A DNA stretch of 64,000 bases from DASQBT01 sp963746955. Its GTDB lineage: Bacteria; Pseudomonadota; Gammaproteobacteria; Burkholderiales; Thiobacillaceae. This document shows positions 8,581 through 18,014 of this stretch, piece by piece; the first letter of the stretch is position 1; every line of letters starts with the position of its first letter. The translations under genes and the position numbers were made by a program. Below the pieces are notes generated by a model. It had not been told where the DNA came from and did no database searches. It was given only the letters and a program-made list of their open reading frames with translations. The DNA lies in the NCBI GenBank assembly GCA_963746955.1, contig CAVVDR010000011.1, positions 19,117 through 83,116 of the forward strand. The letters run 5' to 3'.

Positions 8581-10160
8581 AGCCACCCGCCAGACCGGGA
8601 TCGCCTGGCTATTTTGCGTCCCACTGGCGCTCCCTTGATTATTTCAATCTCTACCGACTGATTCTAGCCGGGGTGTTGAGCCTTTTGGCGCTGACGTCGG
8701 CGACCGGACAGGTGATAGGACAGGAATCCCCTGCCCTGTTTCGCACCGTCTCCCTGATGTACCTTGGCGCAGCCGCCATGTTCGTGCTGACTATCCGCGC
8801 CCGCAGTCCCAATTTCCGCGTGCAGCTGCTGGCCCATATTCTTGCCGACATCATTTTCATCACCCTGCTGATGGCCGCCAGCGGCGGCGTGGGGAGCGGC
8901 CTCGGCCTGCTATTGCTGATTTCGCTGGCCTCCGGTGGCCTGGTGGGGGAAGGGCGCCTGGTGCTGTTCTACGCAGCGTTGGCCTCGGTAGCCACCCTGT
9001 TGATGCAGGCCGACCGCACACTGCACGAGCCCTCTTCCACCAACTTCTTTTTCCAGGCCGGACTGTTATGCCTGGGCTATTTCTCCGTGGCCTGGCTGGC
9101 GCATCGCCTGACCAGCCGAGCGCTGCGCTCCGAACTCCAGGCGGCCACCCAGGCGGAAGAACTGGACCGGCTTTCGCGCATCCATGCCCTGATCGCCGGC
9201 GATCTGCCTGATGGCATCGTCGCCGTGGACAGCGAGGGACGGATATTCTTTGCCAACGAAGCCGCGAGCCGGCTTATGGGAGCCCAGCGCCCGCCCCTGC
9301 CGAGGGAGCCCTTGAGCCTGTACGCGCCCATGCTCGGCAACCAATGGCAGGCCGCGCACGCCCGGACCTTGGACCATGCCCAGGCCCTCGCCATTCACGG
9401 CCGGCGCTTCCTGCCCCGCTACCATCCGCTGCCTGCCGGAGAAGGGGTCGTGGTTGTGCTGGAAGACCTCAACCGCCGCGAACAGATCGCCCGTCAGCTG
9501 AAACTGGCCGCCCTCGGGCAGCTTACTGCCAATATCGCCCATGAAATCCGCAACCCGCTTTCCGCCATACAGCAAGCCTCCCAATTACTGCGGGAAGAAG
9601 CGGCCACCACATCGGCGTCTGAAAAACTGATCCGCCTGATTGAGAACAATGTCCGTCGGCTGGACCGGTTGGTCAGCGATGTGCTGATGCTTAACCGGCG
9701 CGACCGGCTCAAGCCCGAAACCCTGCAGCTTGCGGATTTTCTGCCGGTCTGGCTGCACGAGTGGCGCGTTGCTGAAGATTTGCCGGGAAACGCCGTCATC
9801 TTGGCTATGCCAGCCGATTTGCCGCCAATCTGTTTTGATCCCCAGCACTTGCGCCAGATCCTCTGGAACCTGGGGCGCAACGCCTGGCGTCACAGCCGCA
9901 AGGATCCCGGTTCTGTGCGGTTGTCGGCGCAGGTTCAAAGCAGTCAACTGCAACTGGATGTTCGGGACGATGGGCCGGGTATCCCGGCCAGTGACCGGGA
10001 ACGCCTGTTTGAGCCCTTCTTCACCACCGAGTCCCAGGGCATCGGTCTCGGCTTGTATATTGCCCGCGAACTCGCCGAGGCCAATCAGGCACAACTGGAA
10101 CAAACCGACATTGAGGCTGGCACCTGCTTCAGGCTCAGCCTGGAGGCCGGCGCATGTTAG
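8544..10160 (+). CDS. pilS: Two-component sensor histidine kinase PilS
   Basis: The predicted protein has about 538 residues: six N-terminal membrane helices, a PAS-like segment (about residues 210-290), then the kinase core. The H-box reads NIAHEIRNPL with the phospho-acceptor at H333; N-box (NLGRNAWRHS) and G-boxes (DDGPGIP, GIGLGLYIARELAE) are intact. It is expected to sense pilin or surface signals in the inner membrane and phosphorylate PilR to control type IV pilin transcription. No ATG lies before the first helix; the TTG at 8544 is the best start I can offer. The end overlaps pilR by seven bases. Confidence 0.9.
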   Translation: MQPGTSATEPALKPPARPGSPGYFASHWRSLDYFNLYRLILAGVLSLLALTSATGQVIGQESPALFRTVSLMYLGAAAMFVLTIRARSPNFRVQLLAHILADIIFITLLMAASGGVGSGLGLLLLISLASGGLVGEGRLVLFYAALASVATLLMQADRTLHEPSSTNFFFQAGLLCLGYFSVAWLAHRLTSRALRSELQAATQAEELDRLSRIHALIAGDLPDGIVAVDSEGRIFFANEAASRLMGAQRPPLPREPLSLYAPMLGNQWQAAHARTLDHAQALAIHGRRFLPRYHPLPAGEGVVVVLEDLNRREQIARQLKLAALGQLTANIAHEIRNPLSAIQQASQLLREEAATTSASEKLIRLIENNVRRLDRLVSDVLMLNRRDRLKPETLQLADFLPVWLHEWRVAEDLPGNAVILAMPADLPPICFDPQHLRQILWNLGRNAWRHSRKDPGSVRLSAQVQSSQLQLDVRDDGPGIPASDRERLFEPFFTTESQGIGLGLYIARELAEANQAQLEQTDIEAGTCFRLSLEAGAC

Positions 10161-11497
10161 GCGCCGGCGCTCCCAAGATTCTGTTGGTGGACGACGAGCC
10201 GGACCTGCTCGACCTGATGGAGCTCGCCCTGGCCAAAATGGGCCTGGACACGGACCGGGCGGTCAGCGTGGCCGAAGCCTGCAGCAAGCTTGATCGCCAT
10301 TCCAAGCAGGGCGGCTACGATTTGTGCCTCACCGACATGCGCCTGGGCGACGGCCAGGGCCTGGATGTGGTGCAGCATATTGCCGAACATTGCCCGCACG
10401 TCCCGGTGGCAGTCATCACTGCCTACGGTACGGCGGAAAATGCCGTGGCGGCGCTCAAGGCGGGGGCATTCGACTACCTCGCCAAACCTGTCTCCCTGGA
10501 CCAGCTGCGCGCCCTGGTAAGAATGGCCCTCACGGTGCCAGACGCTACCGTTCAAGCGCGCGACAGTGCAACCGGCTTGATCGGCCGCTCCTCCGCCATG
10601 GTTGAAATCCGCACTCAAATCGGCAAGCTGGGACGCACCCAGGCGCCGCTTCATATCAGCGGCGAATCCGGCACCGGAAAGGAACTGGCGGCTCGCCTCA
10701 TCCACCAGCAGAGCGGCCGTGCCGGCGGGCCGTTTATTCCGCTTAATTGCGGCGCCATCCCGGAAACCCTGATGGAGAGCGAGCTGTTTGGCTATAAGAA
10801 GGGTGCGTTCACCGGTGCGGACCGCGACCATGAGGGCGTGTTCCAATCGGCGAAAGGTGGGACCCTGTTTCTCGACGAAGTGGCTGATCTGCCCCTGAGC
10901 ATGCAGGTCAAGCTGCTGCGCGCCGTGCAAGAAAAGAAGGTGCGCCGGGTGGGAAGCAACCAGGAGGAGCCGGTGGACGTGCGTATCGTCAGCGCCACCC
11001 ACCAGAACCTCGGCAAGCTGGTGGAAGCGGGGCAGTTCCGCCAGGACCTTTATTACCGCCTCAACGTCATCGAACTCATCATGCCCAGCCTGCGCGAGCG
11101 GCCAGAGGATGTCCCGGACATCGCCGCCGTCATTCTCAAACGCATGGGCGGCAGCCATCGTCTGTCAGCGGACGCGGAAGCAGCACTCAAGGCCTACGCC
11201 TTCCCCGGCAACGTGCGCGAACTGGAGAATATTCTGGAGCGGGCGGTGGCACTGGCAGATCAACCCGTTCTGCGGACAAGTGACCTTAACCTGGCGCCGG
11301 ACGCAAGCCTGGTCAACACCAGCGAAACAGGCTCGGACAGCCTCTATCCCCTGCAGGATTATCTCGACCGACTGGAGAAGTCCGCCATCGAACAGGCTCT
11401 GGAACGAACCCGCCACAACAAGACCGCAGCAGCCCGCCTGCTGGGCGTTACCTTCCGCTCCCTGCGCTACCGGCTGCAGCGGCTTGGCATCGGATAA
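10154..11497 (+). CDS. pilR: Sigma-54-dependent response regulator PilR
   Basis: This 447-residue NtrC-family regulator has a receiver domain with phosphorylatable D61 (LTDMRLGDG), an AAA+ domain with Walker A GESGTGKE (residues 170-177) and the sigma-54 contact loop GAFTGA (217-222), and a Fis-type helix-turn-helix at the C-terminus (NKTAAARLLGVTFRSLRYRLQRLGI). With PilS it would activate sigma-54 promoters, classically pilA, although no pilin gene lies in this window. Its ATG is inside the end of pilS, consistent with one operon. Confidence 0.94.
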   Translation: MLGAGAPKILLVDDEPDLLDLMELALAKMGLDTDRAVSVAEACSKLDRHSKQGGYDLCLTDMRLGDGQGLDVVQHIAEHCPHVPVAVITAYGTAENAVAALKAGAFDYLAKPVSLDQLRALVRMALTVPDATVQARDSATGLIGRSSAMVEIRTQIGKLGRTQAPLHISGESGTGKELAARLIHQQSGRAGGPFIPLNCGAIPETLMESELFGYKKGAFTGADRDHEGVFQSAKGGTLFLDEVADLPLSMQVKLLRAVQEKKVRRVGSNQEEPVDVRIVSATHQNLGKLVEAGQFRQDLYYRLNVIELIMPSLRERPEDVPDIAAVILKRMGGSHRLSADAEAALKAYAFPGNVRELENILERAVALADQPVLRTSDLNLAPDASLVNTSETGSDSLYPLQDYLDRLEKSAIEQALERTRHNKTAAARLLGVTFRSLRYRLQRLGIG

Positions 11498-11511
11498 GGA
11501 AAGGAAACATC

Positions 11512-11796
11512 ATGACCGAGCAACAGACCGAGGAGATTGCTTCCCTGCTGCGTGAAATTCGCGACGATCAGCGCCAGCAATTGCAGCGCCAGCAGGAAAG
11601 TCTGAAACTCCAGCAGGAACAGTTCGCCCTGGTATCCAGACAATTTGAGCGGGCGGAAAAGCTCAACCAGCGCGCTGAGCAGATTCAGGACAAGAGTGCG
11701 CAGATCGTCGCCGGGGCGCGCAAGGTATTCGTCATCGTGCTGCCGGTGATTCTGGTGTTGCTGGTGTATGTCAGCTGGCTGATCCTGCGGCGCTGA
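11512..11796 (+). CDS. Small coiled-coil membrane protein
   Basis: The 94-residue protein is dominated by a Gln/Glu/Arg-rich coiled coil (about residues 5-62) followed by one C-terminal membrane helix (about 70-91). It starts 14 bases after pilR with an AAGGAAA ribosome site, so it is probably cotranscribed with pilSR. I do not recognise a characterised family; a tail-anchored scaffold or regulator is possible, but that is speculation. It converges on the exchanger gene, whose stop codon abuts directly. Confidence 0.75.
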   Translation: MTEQQTEEIASLLREIRDDQRQQLQRQQESLKLQQEQFALVSRQFERAEKLNQRAEQIQDKSAQIVAGARKVFVIVLPVILVLLVYVSWLILRR

Positions 11797-12801
11797 TCAG
11801 GCCAACGCGAGCGTCAGATAGATCACATACAGGGCGCCGTTCAACCACAAATCCCTCACCCGCAAGCCACCGGACGACAGGCGGAAACGCAGCCAGCTGG
11901 CGCCGATCAGGGTGAAAGCCACACCCAACAGTACTTCCTTTTGCGGCGCCCAGGTGGTCAGGGAGATGCCGATTGCCGGCAGCAGTGTGCCCTGAAACAC
12001 CATGGCTCCCGTGATGTTGCCGAAGGCCAGCGTGTCCTTGTGGCGGCGTATCCACAAGATGGAATTCACCTTCTCCGGCAATTCCGTCGCAATGGGCACG
12101 ACCATTAGGGACAACAGCAGGGCGGAAATGCCGAGGACAGGCGCGGCTTGCTCGACACCGCCAATGAATCCTTCGGCTCCGGCAACCAAAAGTGCCAATG
12201 CCAAGGCGAGCTGCAGCAGAATGACTGGAAGGTTCTGCGGCAAGCCGATTCGCGTCAGCCACATCGGCTTCTCCGCCTCGGTGGCATGGCCATCGGCCAC
12301 CAGTCCGGACGATGCTTTCAGCGTCATCAGCAGGTAGACGAAATAAGTCATCACCATGACAAAGGCCAGCACCACCCTGACCCAGGCCTCGCCATGCGGA
12401 ATGAACAAGGCGACAAACGCCAGGCTGAAAGCCGTCAGAAAGAAATCCAGATCGCGTTTGAGGCCGGTCTTCTCCGGGGTCAGGTGACCCTTGGGGCCCC
12501 GTTTTTTCAGCACTGCGAGGCTCATCATGAACAGGGACAGCGTGGACAGCATCAGCGGCGCCCCCAGAATCGCGCCCACCCCGATTTCCTCATTGACCTT
12601 GCTGCTTCCGCTACCGGCAAAAATCGCCAGCAGGGGCACCAGGGTCTCGGGCAAGGCCGTCCCGACCGCGGCAAACACAGACCCCGTCACGCCCTCGGAG
12701 ATATTGAGTTGCTCGCCCAAATGCTCCAGTGCATTGACGAACACCTCGGCCGCCAGCAGGATGAGCAGGAGAAAGAACAGCAGCTGCAGGAACAGGTTCA
12801 T
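11797..12801 (-). CDS. Sodium/calcium exchanger family membrane protein
   Basis: The 334-residue protein has about ten membrane helices arranged as two inverted halves, as in the CaCA superfamily. The first alpha repeat contains TGSVFAAVGTALPETLVPL and the second contains SLMVVPIATELPEKVNSI and the following GNITGAMVFQ; the paired GTALPE/ATELPE motifs hold the acidic cation-binding residues. Likely role is cation/proton or cation/sodium antiport at the inner membrane; ion specificity cannot be read. It is convergent with the pilSR operon and divergent from the thioredoxin gene. Confidence 0.88.
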   Translation of the reverse strand: MNLFLQLLFFLLLILLAAEVFVNALEHLGEQLNISEGVTGSVFAAVGTALPETLVPLLAIFAGSGSSKVNEEIGVGAILGAPLMLSTLSLFMMSLAVLKKRGPKGHLTPEKTGLKRDLDFFLTAFSLAFVALFIPHGEAWVRVVLAFVMVMTYFVYLLMTLKASSGLVADGHATEAEKPMWLTRIGLPQNLPVILLQLALALALLVAGAEGFIGGVEQAAPVLGISALLLSLMVVPIATELPEKVNSILWIRRHKDTLAFGNITGAMVFQGTLLPAIGISLTTWAPQKEVLLGVAFTLIGASWLRFRLSSGGLRVRDLWLNGALYVIYLTLALA

Positions 12802-12875
12802 CGAGTGAACGGTGCGCGAAAAGCGAAATTTTAGCAGCTTGCTTCCTTTGCCCAGCTGCGCGAGTATGTGCCCCC

Positions 12876-13214
12876 ATGCGGATGCGGGAACTGAACGAAT
12901 TCGATTTTCATGCGACTCTGGCGGACCGCCCGGGTGTCAGCCTGGTGATGTTCTCCGGACCGGAGTGCCGGACCTGCCGGCGGCTGGAAGAAATGCTACC
13001 CCGATTGATCCCGGATCCCGCTGTTAGTCTCTATAAAGTCGACGTGCAGAAGTCCACGGCCCTGGCGCGCGCATTTGAAGTGTTTCACCTGCCCAGCCTG
13101 TTCGTGTATGTGGACGGCCGGTATCACGGCCCCCTGCACGCCGAGCCCACGCCGGAGAAATTTTCCCGGGCATTGACCGCGCTGATCGCCGCACCGGCTC
13201 AGGAGGAGCCCTGA
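12876..13214 (+). CDS. Thioredoxin-family protein
   Basis: This is a single thioredoxin fold of 112 residues with active-site CRTC (C31, C34) preceded by LVMFSGPE instead of the usual WAEWC; the strand VSLYKVDVQKS and the cis-proline loop HLPSLFVYVDG are present. It has no signal peptide, so it should act in the cytoplasm. The protein probably has redox activity with an unknown partner. Its TGA overlaps the ATG of ampD by one base, suggesting coupled expression. A second in-frame ATG two codons downstream is an alternative start. Confidence 0.85.
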   Translation: MRMRELNEFDFHATLADRPGVSLVMFSGPECRTCRRLEEMLPRLIPDPAVSLYKVDVQKSTALARAFEVFHLPSLFVYVDGRYHGPLHAEPTPEKFSRALTALIAAPAQEEP

Positions 13215-13750
13215 TGAGAATTTCCGGCCTGGGCGTGGTGGAGGGCATACGCTATGTCGCGTCGCCGCATTGCGATTTTCGCCCCAACGAACAGGACATC
13301 CGGCTGCTGGTGATCCACAACATCAGCCTGCCGCCGGGAGAATTCGCCGGCCGCGCAGTCGAGGCCCTGTTTGCCGGTCACCTGGATTGGGATGCGCATC
13401 CTCACTTTCAGAACATCCGCGGGTTGAAGGTTTCCGCCCATTTCTTCATTCGCCGGGATGGCGAACTTATCCAGTTCGTGCCCTGCAGCCGACGCGCATG
13501 GCACGCGGGAATCTCCAGCTGGCAGGGGTGGGAGCACTGCAATGATTTTTCCGTGGGCATTGAACTTGAGGGAACGGACGACGCCCCCTTCACCGAATCG
13601 CAATACCAAACGCTCCATGACTTGATCAGCGCGCTTAAGACCCGGTATGAAATCGCCGGAATCGTCGGCCATAGCGACATTTCACCGGGTCGAAAGACGG
13701 ATCCGGGGCCGCATTTTGATTGGAGCCGGGCTGGCCCCAGCCAGAGCTGA
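13214..13750 (+). CDS. ampD: 1,6-anhydro-N-acetylmuramyl-L-alanine amidase AmpD
   Basis: The 178-residue cytoplasmic enzyme cleaves the lactyl-alanine bond of anhydro-muropeptides during peptidoglycan recycling. The zinc ligands known for Citrobacter AmpD (H34, H154, D164) are matched here by H35 (LVIHNISLPP), H153 (VGHSDISPG) and D163 (RKTDPGP). E117 (VGIELEG) corresponds to the conserved family glutamate. There is no signal peptide, which distinguishes it from periplasmic AmiD. It overlaps the thioredoxin gene by one base. AmpD loss is linked to AmpC derepression elsewhere, but no ampR or ampC is seen here. Confidence 0.95.
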   Translation: MRISGLGVVEGIRYVASPHCDFRPNEQDIRLLVIHNISLPPGEFAGRAVEALFAGHLDWDAHPHFQNIRGLKVSAHFFIRRDGELIQFVPCSRRAWHAGISSWQGWEHCNDFSVGIELEGTDDAPFTESQYQTLHDLISALKTRYEIAGIVGHSDISPGRKTDPGPHFDWSRAGPSQS

Positions 13751-13946
13751 GGCCGTCCGGAATCTGCTTCCTGATAAGCATCGTTATGGCCTGGCTGGGC
13801 ATTATGAGAATCCTGATGCGGGCCTGGAATCCTGTCGAATATTCCTTGCCTGGATCGCGCAACCGGTCACAGTGCTGAAGGTTTACATCAAAGATAACCA
13901 TCCTATGCTGGAATATCCAGACATTCGTTTCTGAAAGGGACACATC

Positions 13947-15254
13947 ATGCGCACATCCCTAAATCTCCTGAATATCGCTCTCGTGGCCGTAGGCTTTTCT
14001 GCCGTGGGCTGCAGCAGCCTGACGGCTTCCCGTTCTCCGGACACACGCTACTACGATCCGTCCAATGTCGGCGGGAACACCACCGGCTATGAGCTGTACA
14101 AGACCATCGGCTGTCCTGGGAAAGGGCTCCTCGACAAGGGGTGTCAACAGCCGGTAGCAGTCGCCAAGCCGGCTCCCGCACCCGTGGTGGAGGCAAAACC
14201 GGCACCGGTACCCGCACCTGCTCCGAAACCGGAGCCAAAAAAAGAAGAGGCAGTCAGTAATATGCCCAATGCCAAACCGGGCGAGTGTTATGTCAAGGTC
14301 ATCCGTCCTGCCGTCTATCGCACCGAACAAGTCAAGAAATTGGTGAAGGAAGCGAGTGAACGCATCGAAATTGTTCCGCCAGTTTACAAGGCCGTGAAGG
14401 TTCACGTTGCCAGCGAAGACGTTCAGGAAGTCGTTCCTGCTGTTTATGAAACCGTTAAAGAGCGTGTGATGGTGAAGCCCGCCACCACCCGTCTGGAAAT
14501 CGTCCCCGCGGTCTACGAAAATGTCGAAGAGAAGGTCATGGTCAAGCCAGCCAGCAAGAAGGCTATCGATGTGCCAGCCGTCTTTGAAAACGTAACGGAA
14601 AAGAAACTGGTGCACGAAGCGTACACTTACTGGAAGCCGGGTACGAGCACCAGCATCCAGAAGATCGACGAGAAGAGCGGGCAGATCATGTGCCTGGTTG
14701 AAGTCCCGGCCGAATACCAGACTGTTACAACGAGTGTCTTGAAAACACCTGCCAGCGTTCGTTATGAAGATATTCCGGCCGAATACCAGACCGTCACCCG
14801 GTCGGTGCTGAAGACCCCTGCCACCACGCGTACCGTTGAGGTACCGGCAGAGTACACGGAGCAGGAAGTGACCAAGCTGGTTAAGCCGGCCACAACCGTG
14901 ACCAAAACTGTGCCGGTTGATTACATGCGCGAAGTCATGACTGAGGTGACCCCCGCCACCGAAAAGCGTGTTCCGGTCCCGGCCGAATATGCCACGGTCG
15001 ACGAGCAGGTCCTGGTCAGTCCCGCCGATGAGCACTGGTCGCAAATTCTGTGCGACGTCAATGCCACCCCAGAGAAAATAATGGAAATCCAGACTGCCCT
15101 GAAGACGGCCGGTTTCGATCCCGGCCCGATTGACGGCAACCTGTCCAACGAAACCATGGCTGCCGTGGACGCCTATCAAAAAGCCAAAAGCCTGTCCGAA
15201 GACGGCTACCTCACCATGGAAACGGTTAAGGCGCTGGGCGTCTCTCCCAAGTAA
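13947..15254 (+). CDS. Repeat-rich lipoprotein with C-terminal peptidoglycan-binding domain
   Basis: The 435-residue protein starts with a lipoprotein signal (lipobox AVGC, cysteine at residue 22) and a Pro/Ala/Lys linker. Residues about 110-365 consist of repeats of roughly 24-28 residues with the pattern V-P-(A/P)-(E/V)-Y, a variable stretch, then V-x-K-x-A (for example VPAEYQTVTRSVLKTPATT). The last 60 residues form a PG_binding_1-like fold (ALKTAGFDPGPIDGNLSNET). It is likely anchored in the outer membrane and attached to peptidoglycan. Function is unknown; the repeats suggest an elongated envelope spacer. A strong terminator follows. Confidence 0.75.
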   Translation: MRTSLNLLNIALVAVGFSAVGCSSLTASRSPDTRYYDPSNVGGNTTGYELYKTIGCPGKGLLDKGCQQPVAVAKPAPAPVVEAKPAPVPAPAPKPEPKKEEAVSNMPNAKPGECYVKVIRPAVYRTEQVKKLVKEASERIEIVPPVYKAVKVHVASEDVQEVVPAVYETVKERVMVKPATTRLEIVPAVYENVEEKVMVKPASKKAIDVPAVFENVTEKKLVHEAYTYWKPGTSTSIQKIDEKSGQIMCLVEVPAEYQTVTTSVLKTPASVRYEDIPAEYQTVTRSVLKTPATTRTVEVPAEYTEQEVTKLVKPATTVTKTVPVDYMREVMTEVTPATEKRVPVPAEYATVDEQVLVSPADEHWSQILCDVNATPEKIMEIQTALKTAGFDPGPIDGNLSNETMAAVDAYQKAKSLSEDGYLTMETVKALGVSPK

Positions 15255-15274
15255 TGACTTCGCCTGACCGCTTG

Positions 15275-15308
15275 CAGCCCTTGCCTCACGGCAAGGGCCT
15301 TTCTATTT
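15275..15308. terminator. Bidirectional terminator between the lipoprotein and SYLF genes
   Basis: A perfect 9-bp stem GCCCTTGCC/GGCAAGGGC (15275-15283 with 15288-15296) and a TCAC loop is followed by CTTTCTATTTC. It lies 21 bases after the lipoprotein stop and just beyond the convergent SYLF gene's stop, so it can serve both. Confidence 0.85.
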
Positions 15309-15842
15309 CTTGTCGATCTTGTTGAACTTCGACCCTTCCAGGGTCAGGTTGTACATCAGGCCCTTCTGCCCAAACACGAACCCGATGACAGGGTCCTTGA
15401 TGGTGTTGGTGTCGATGGACTTCCCTATTCCGACATCGACCAGCGCAACCGAACCATCTACCCCGACTTTCCAACCCTCGCTTTGGCGGAATTTTTTCAG
15501 GGCTTTTTCATCGGTGAACAGGATGACGATGCTTTTGGCCTCGGCGCCAAGCTGAAAACCAAATGAACCCGCAACGGTGTTGTAATAATCCACCGTTCTG
15601 CCGCCAACCCGCAGGGCGCCTTCGCCGTATTCGCCGCCGATGCCGATTCCAGCCTTGTAAACTTTAGGGAACACCAGCACGCCCTTTGCGATGGACAGAT
15701 AGCTGTTCGCCCCATGCACTTCTTCGCTGAAGCGGTGCAGCGTCTTGTTGACCGCTCCGTCGATTTCCGCCGCGCTGGCCGCGTAGACGGCCGGGGCGCC
15801 TGCCACGGCCAGAATGAGGATGGGTGCACGCAGATCAAACAT
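15303..15842 (-). CDS. SYLF/YSC84-domain secreted protein
   Basis: From the ATG at 15842, preceded by AGGAG eight bases upstream, the protein is 179 residues with a signal peptide ending near AVYAASA. The remainder matches the SYLF (Ysc84-like) lipid-binding family: SYLSIAKGVLVFPKVYKAGIGIGGEYGEGAL, FGFQLGAEAKSIVILF and DTNTIKDPVIGFVFGQKGLMYNLTLEG are the landmarks. These bacterial homologues are periplasmic or surface-associated and poorly characterised. A longer in-frame start at 15869 lacks a ribosome site and was rejected. The C-terminus converges on the lipoprotein gene. Confidence 0.85.
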   Translation of the reverse strand: MFDLRAPILILAVAGAPAVYAASAAEIDGAVNKTLHRFSEEVHGANSYLSIAKGVLVFPKVYKAGIGIGGEYGEGALRVGGRTVDYYNTVAGSFGFQLGAEAKSIVILFTDEKALKKFRQSEGWKVGVDGSVALVDVGIGKSIDTNTIKDPVIGFVFGQKGLMYNLTLEGSKFNKIDKK

Positions 15843-16064
15843 GATGTCGCTCCTGAATATAAATGGCACGAGATTGATTGATCATACCGCGAAAGGGATC
15901 CAATCTTGCGTCGAAATGCGAAGCCCAATCCTCCTCGATGCAGCGGGCGTATTGTTCTCGTTGCGGCCCGCCGCAACGATTCGCGCGGCTCAGTCTTTGC
16001 CAATCGGCCGGCCGAACAGGCGCGTATGCTGCCAGCCAGGTAGTCGAACGAGCCGATATCAATT

Positions 16065-16703
16065 ATGAGCTGCTGCAACGACAAGTCCTGCGCCATGGAA
16101 CAGTTGCGCGCGCGCCAGAGTGCCATGCTGCGCGTGGTGCTGGCGCTCAATGCGACGATGTTCGTGGTTGAACTGGGTGCCGGGCTGATGGCCAACTCGG
16201 TGTCCCTGCTGGCGGACTCGCTGGATATGCTGGGCGATGCCCTGGTCTATGGTTTCAGCCTCTGGGTCGTCGGCCACGGACCGACCTGGAAGGCGCGCGC
16301 CGCCGCGTCCAAGGCTGGCGTCATGGCCGTCTTCGGCCTGTTCGTGGCCGCGGAACTCGTCCACAAGCTGATATTTCCCCAGCCACCCGGCTTTGAAGCC
16401 ATGGGCATCGTCGGCATGCTGGCGCTTGCCGTCAATACGGCATGCTTCGGGCTGCTGTGGCGGCACCGCGCCGAGGACATCAACATGCGCTCGGTGTGGC
16501 TGTGTTCGCGCAACGACCTCTATGCCAACACCGCCGTCCTGCTGGCGGCAGCCGCCGTGTGGCAGACCGCTTCGCCCTGGCCCGACTTTATTGTCGGCGC
16601 CTTCATCTGCGCCCTGTTCCTGCACTCGGCCTGGGGTGTCGCCAGCGACGCGCGGCGCGAACTGCGCGCGGCGCGCGATCCGCTCAAGATACTTTCCGCA
16701 TGA
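16065..16703 (+). CDS. Short cation efflux (CDF-type) transporter
   Basis: The 212-residue protein has about six membrane helices with the CDF metal-site pattern LLADSLDMLGDALVYG in helix II and SRNDLYANTAVL in helix V. It lacks the C-terminal cytoplasmic domain of full-length CDF exporters (around 300 residues), as is common in the short cation transporters. A cysteine-rich start (SCCNDKSC) could bind metal. It probably exports zinc or a similar divalent ion. Its stop overlaps the ATG of the downstream MFS gene (ATGA), so the two are likely cotranslated. Confidence 0.85.
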   Translation: MSCCNDKSCAMEQLRARQSAMLRVVLALNATMFVVELGAGLMANSVSLLADSLDMLGDALVYGFSLWVVGHGPTWKARAAASKAGVMAVFGLFVAAELVHKLIFPQPPGFEAMGIVGMLALAVNTACFGLLWRHRAEDINMRSVWLCSRNDLYANTAVLLAAAAVWQTASPWPDFIVGAFICALFLHSAWGVASDARRELRAARDPLKILSA

Positions 16704-17996
16704 CAAGTTCGTCGAACGACCTCGACCACGGCATCCGTGACAACGTCGCCCAGTTCGCCCACCAGGTGGTCCAGGTGTTCTTCGTCGGCCTCACCCTTGG
16801 CATGATGCGCACCGTGGTGCCGGCGCTGTCCGAATCCGAATTCGGCGTGCCCAAGGGCTCGTTCCTGCTGCTGACCAGTTTTGTGGTCGCCTTCGGCGTA
16901 GTCAAGGGCGCGCTCAATTTCGTCGCGGGCCGCCTGTCGGAACGCCTGGGGCGCAGGACCGTGCTGTTCTGGGGCTGGGTCTCGGCGCTGCCGATTCCGC
17001 TGATGATCTGGCATGCTCCGACCTGGAACTGGATCGTGGCTGCCACCATCCTCCTCGGCGTCAATCAGGGCTTCACCTGGTCGATGACCCAGACCTCGAA
17101 GCTGGATCTTGCGCGCGGCGACCAGCGCGGCTTCGCCATCGGCGTCAACGAGTTCTCCGGTTACGTGGGCGTGGCGGTGGCGGGCATCATCACTGCGTAT
17201 CTTGCCCAGCAGCTGGGCGCACGCCTGGGCCTGCTGCTGTTCGGCCTGGCTGCGGTGGGCGCGGCCGGATTGGCCACCTTGCTGTGGGTGCAGGAGACCC
17301 TGCCCTGGGCACGTCTGGAAGCGGCCAAGCATGCGGCCAGCACCGGTCCCCGGCCGCGCTATCCGAAAAACGTCTCGGCCCAACCCACGACCTGGGAAAT
17401 GTTCACCCTCATGTCGTGGCGCGACAAGCGCCTGGCCGCGCTGTGCCAGGCCGGGCTGGTGGAGAAATTCGTCGATGCCTGGATGTGGGTCATCTACCCG
17501 GTGTGGCTCTACCAGCGCGGCGTGCCGCTGCCCCACATCGGCTGGATCGTGGGCAGTTACGGGCTGGTCTGGGGCGTCTCCCAATTCTTCACCGGGCGCC
17601 TGTCGGACCGCATCGGGCGCCTGAAGCCCATCGTGTGGGGCATGCTGCTGTGCGGCGGTGGCGTGGGGCTGATGCCACTGTTTCCGACTGAAGGCTGGCT
17701 GGCCGCGACTTCCGCGCTTTGTGGCCTGGGCATGGCCCTGCTCTATCCCAATCTGTCCGCCGCCGTGGCCGACATCGCCCACCCCGACTGGCGCGGCTCG
17801 GCCATCGGCATCTACCGCTTCTGGCGCGACTTCGGCTACGGCGTCGGCGCCCTGCTGCTTGGGCTCGTGGCGAGCTACAGCGGCGCGCTCGAAGCCACCT
17901 TCTGGCTGGTCGCGGGGGCTATGCTCCTCTTCTGCACTTGTGGTCTGGCTGCTGGCGGAAGAGACGTTGCCCCGGCTCAACCCGGCAACTGCCTGA
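16700..17996 (+). pseudogene. MFS transporter with a frameshift near its 3' end
   Basis: Starting at the ATG that overlaps the CDF stop, about 410 residues of a twelve-helix major facilitator protein can be read, including RLSERLGRRTVLFWGW (residues about 77-92) and RLSDRIGRLKPIVWG, the two loop 2-3/8-9 motifs. Between about 17910 and 17945 the frame is lost: the expected end (VVWLLAEETLPRLNPATA, then TGA at 17994-17996) lies in the +1 frame. One base removed from the G run near 17914 or the TT at 17939 restores a full-length protein. The substrate is unknown. The lesion could be genuine or an assembly error; without repair the frame reads on into the next gene. Confidence 0.8.
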
Positions 17997-18014
17997 TACT
18001 CAGCAAGGAAGATT

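Noticed and set aside
13751..13946. An open frame running from inside ampD to 13934
   Set aside because: Starts within ampD in another frame and has no similarity to anything I recognise.
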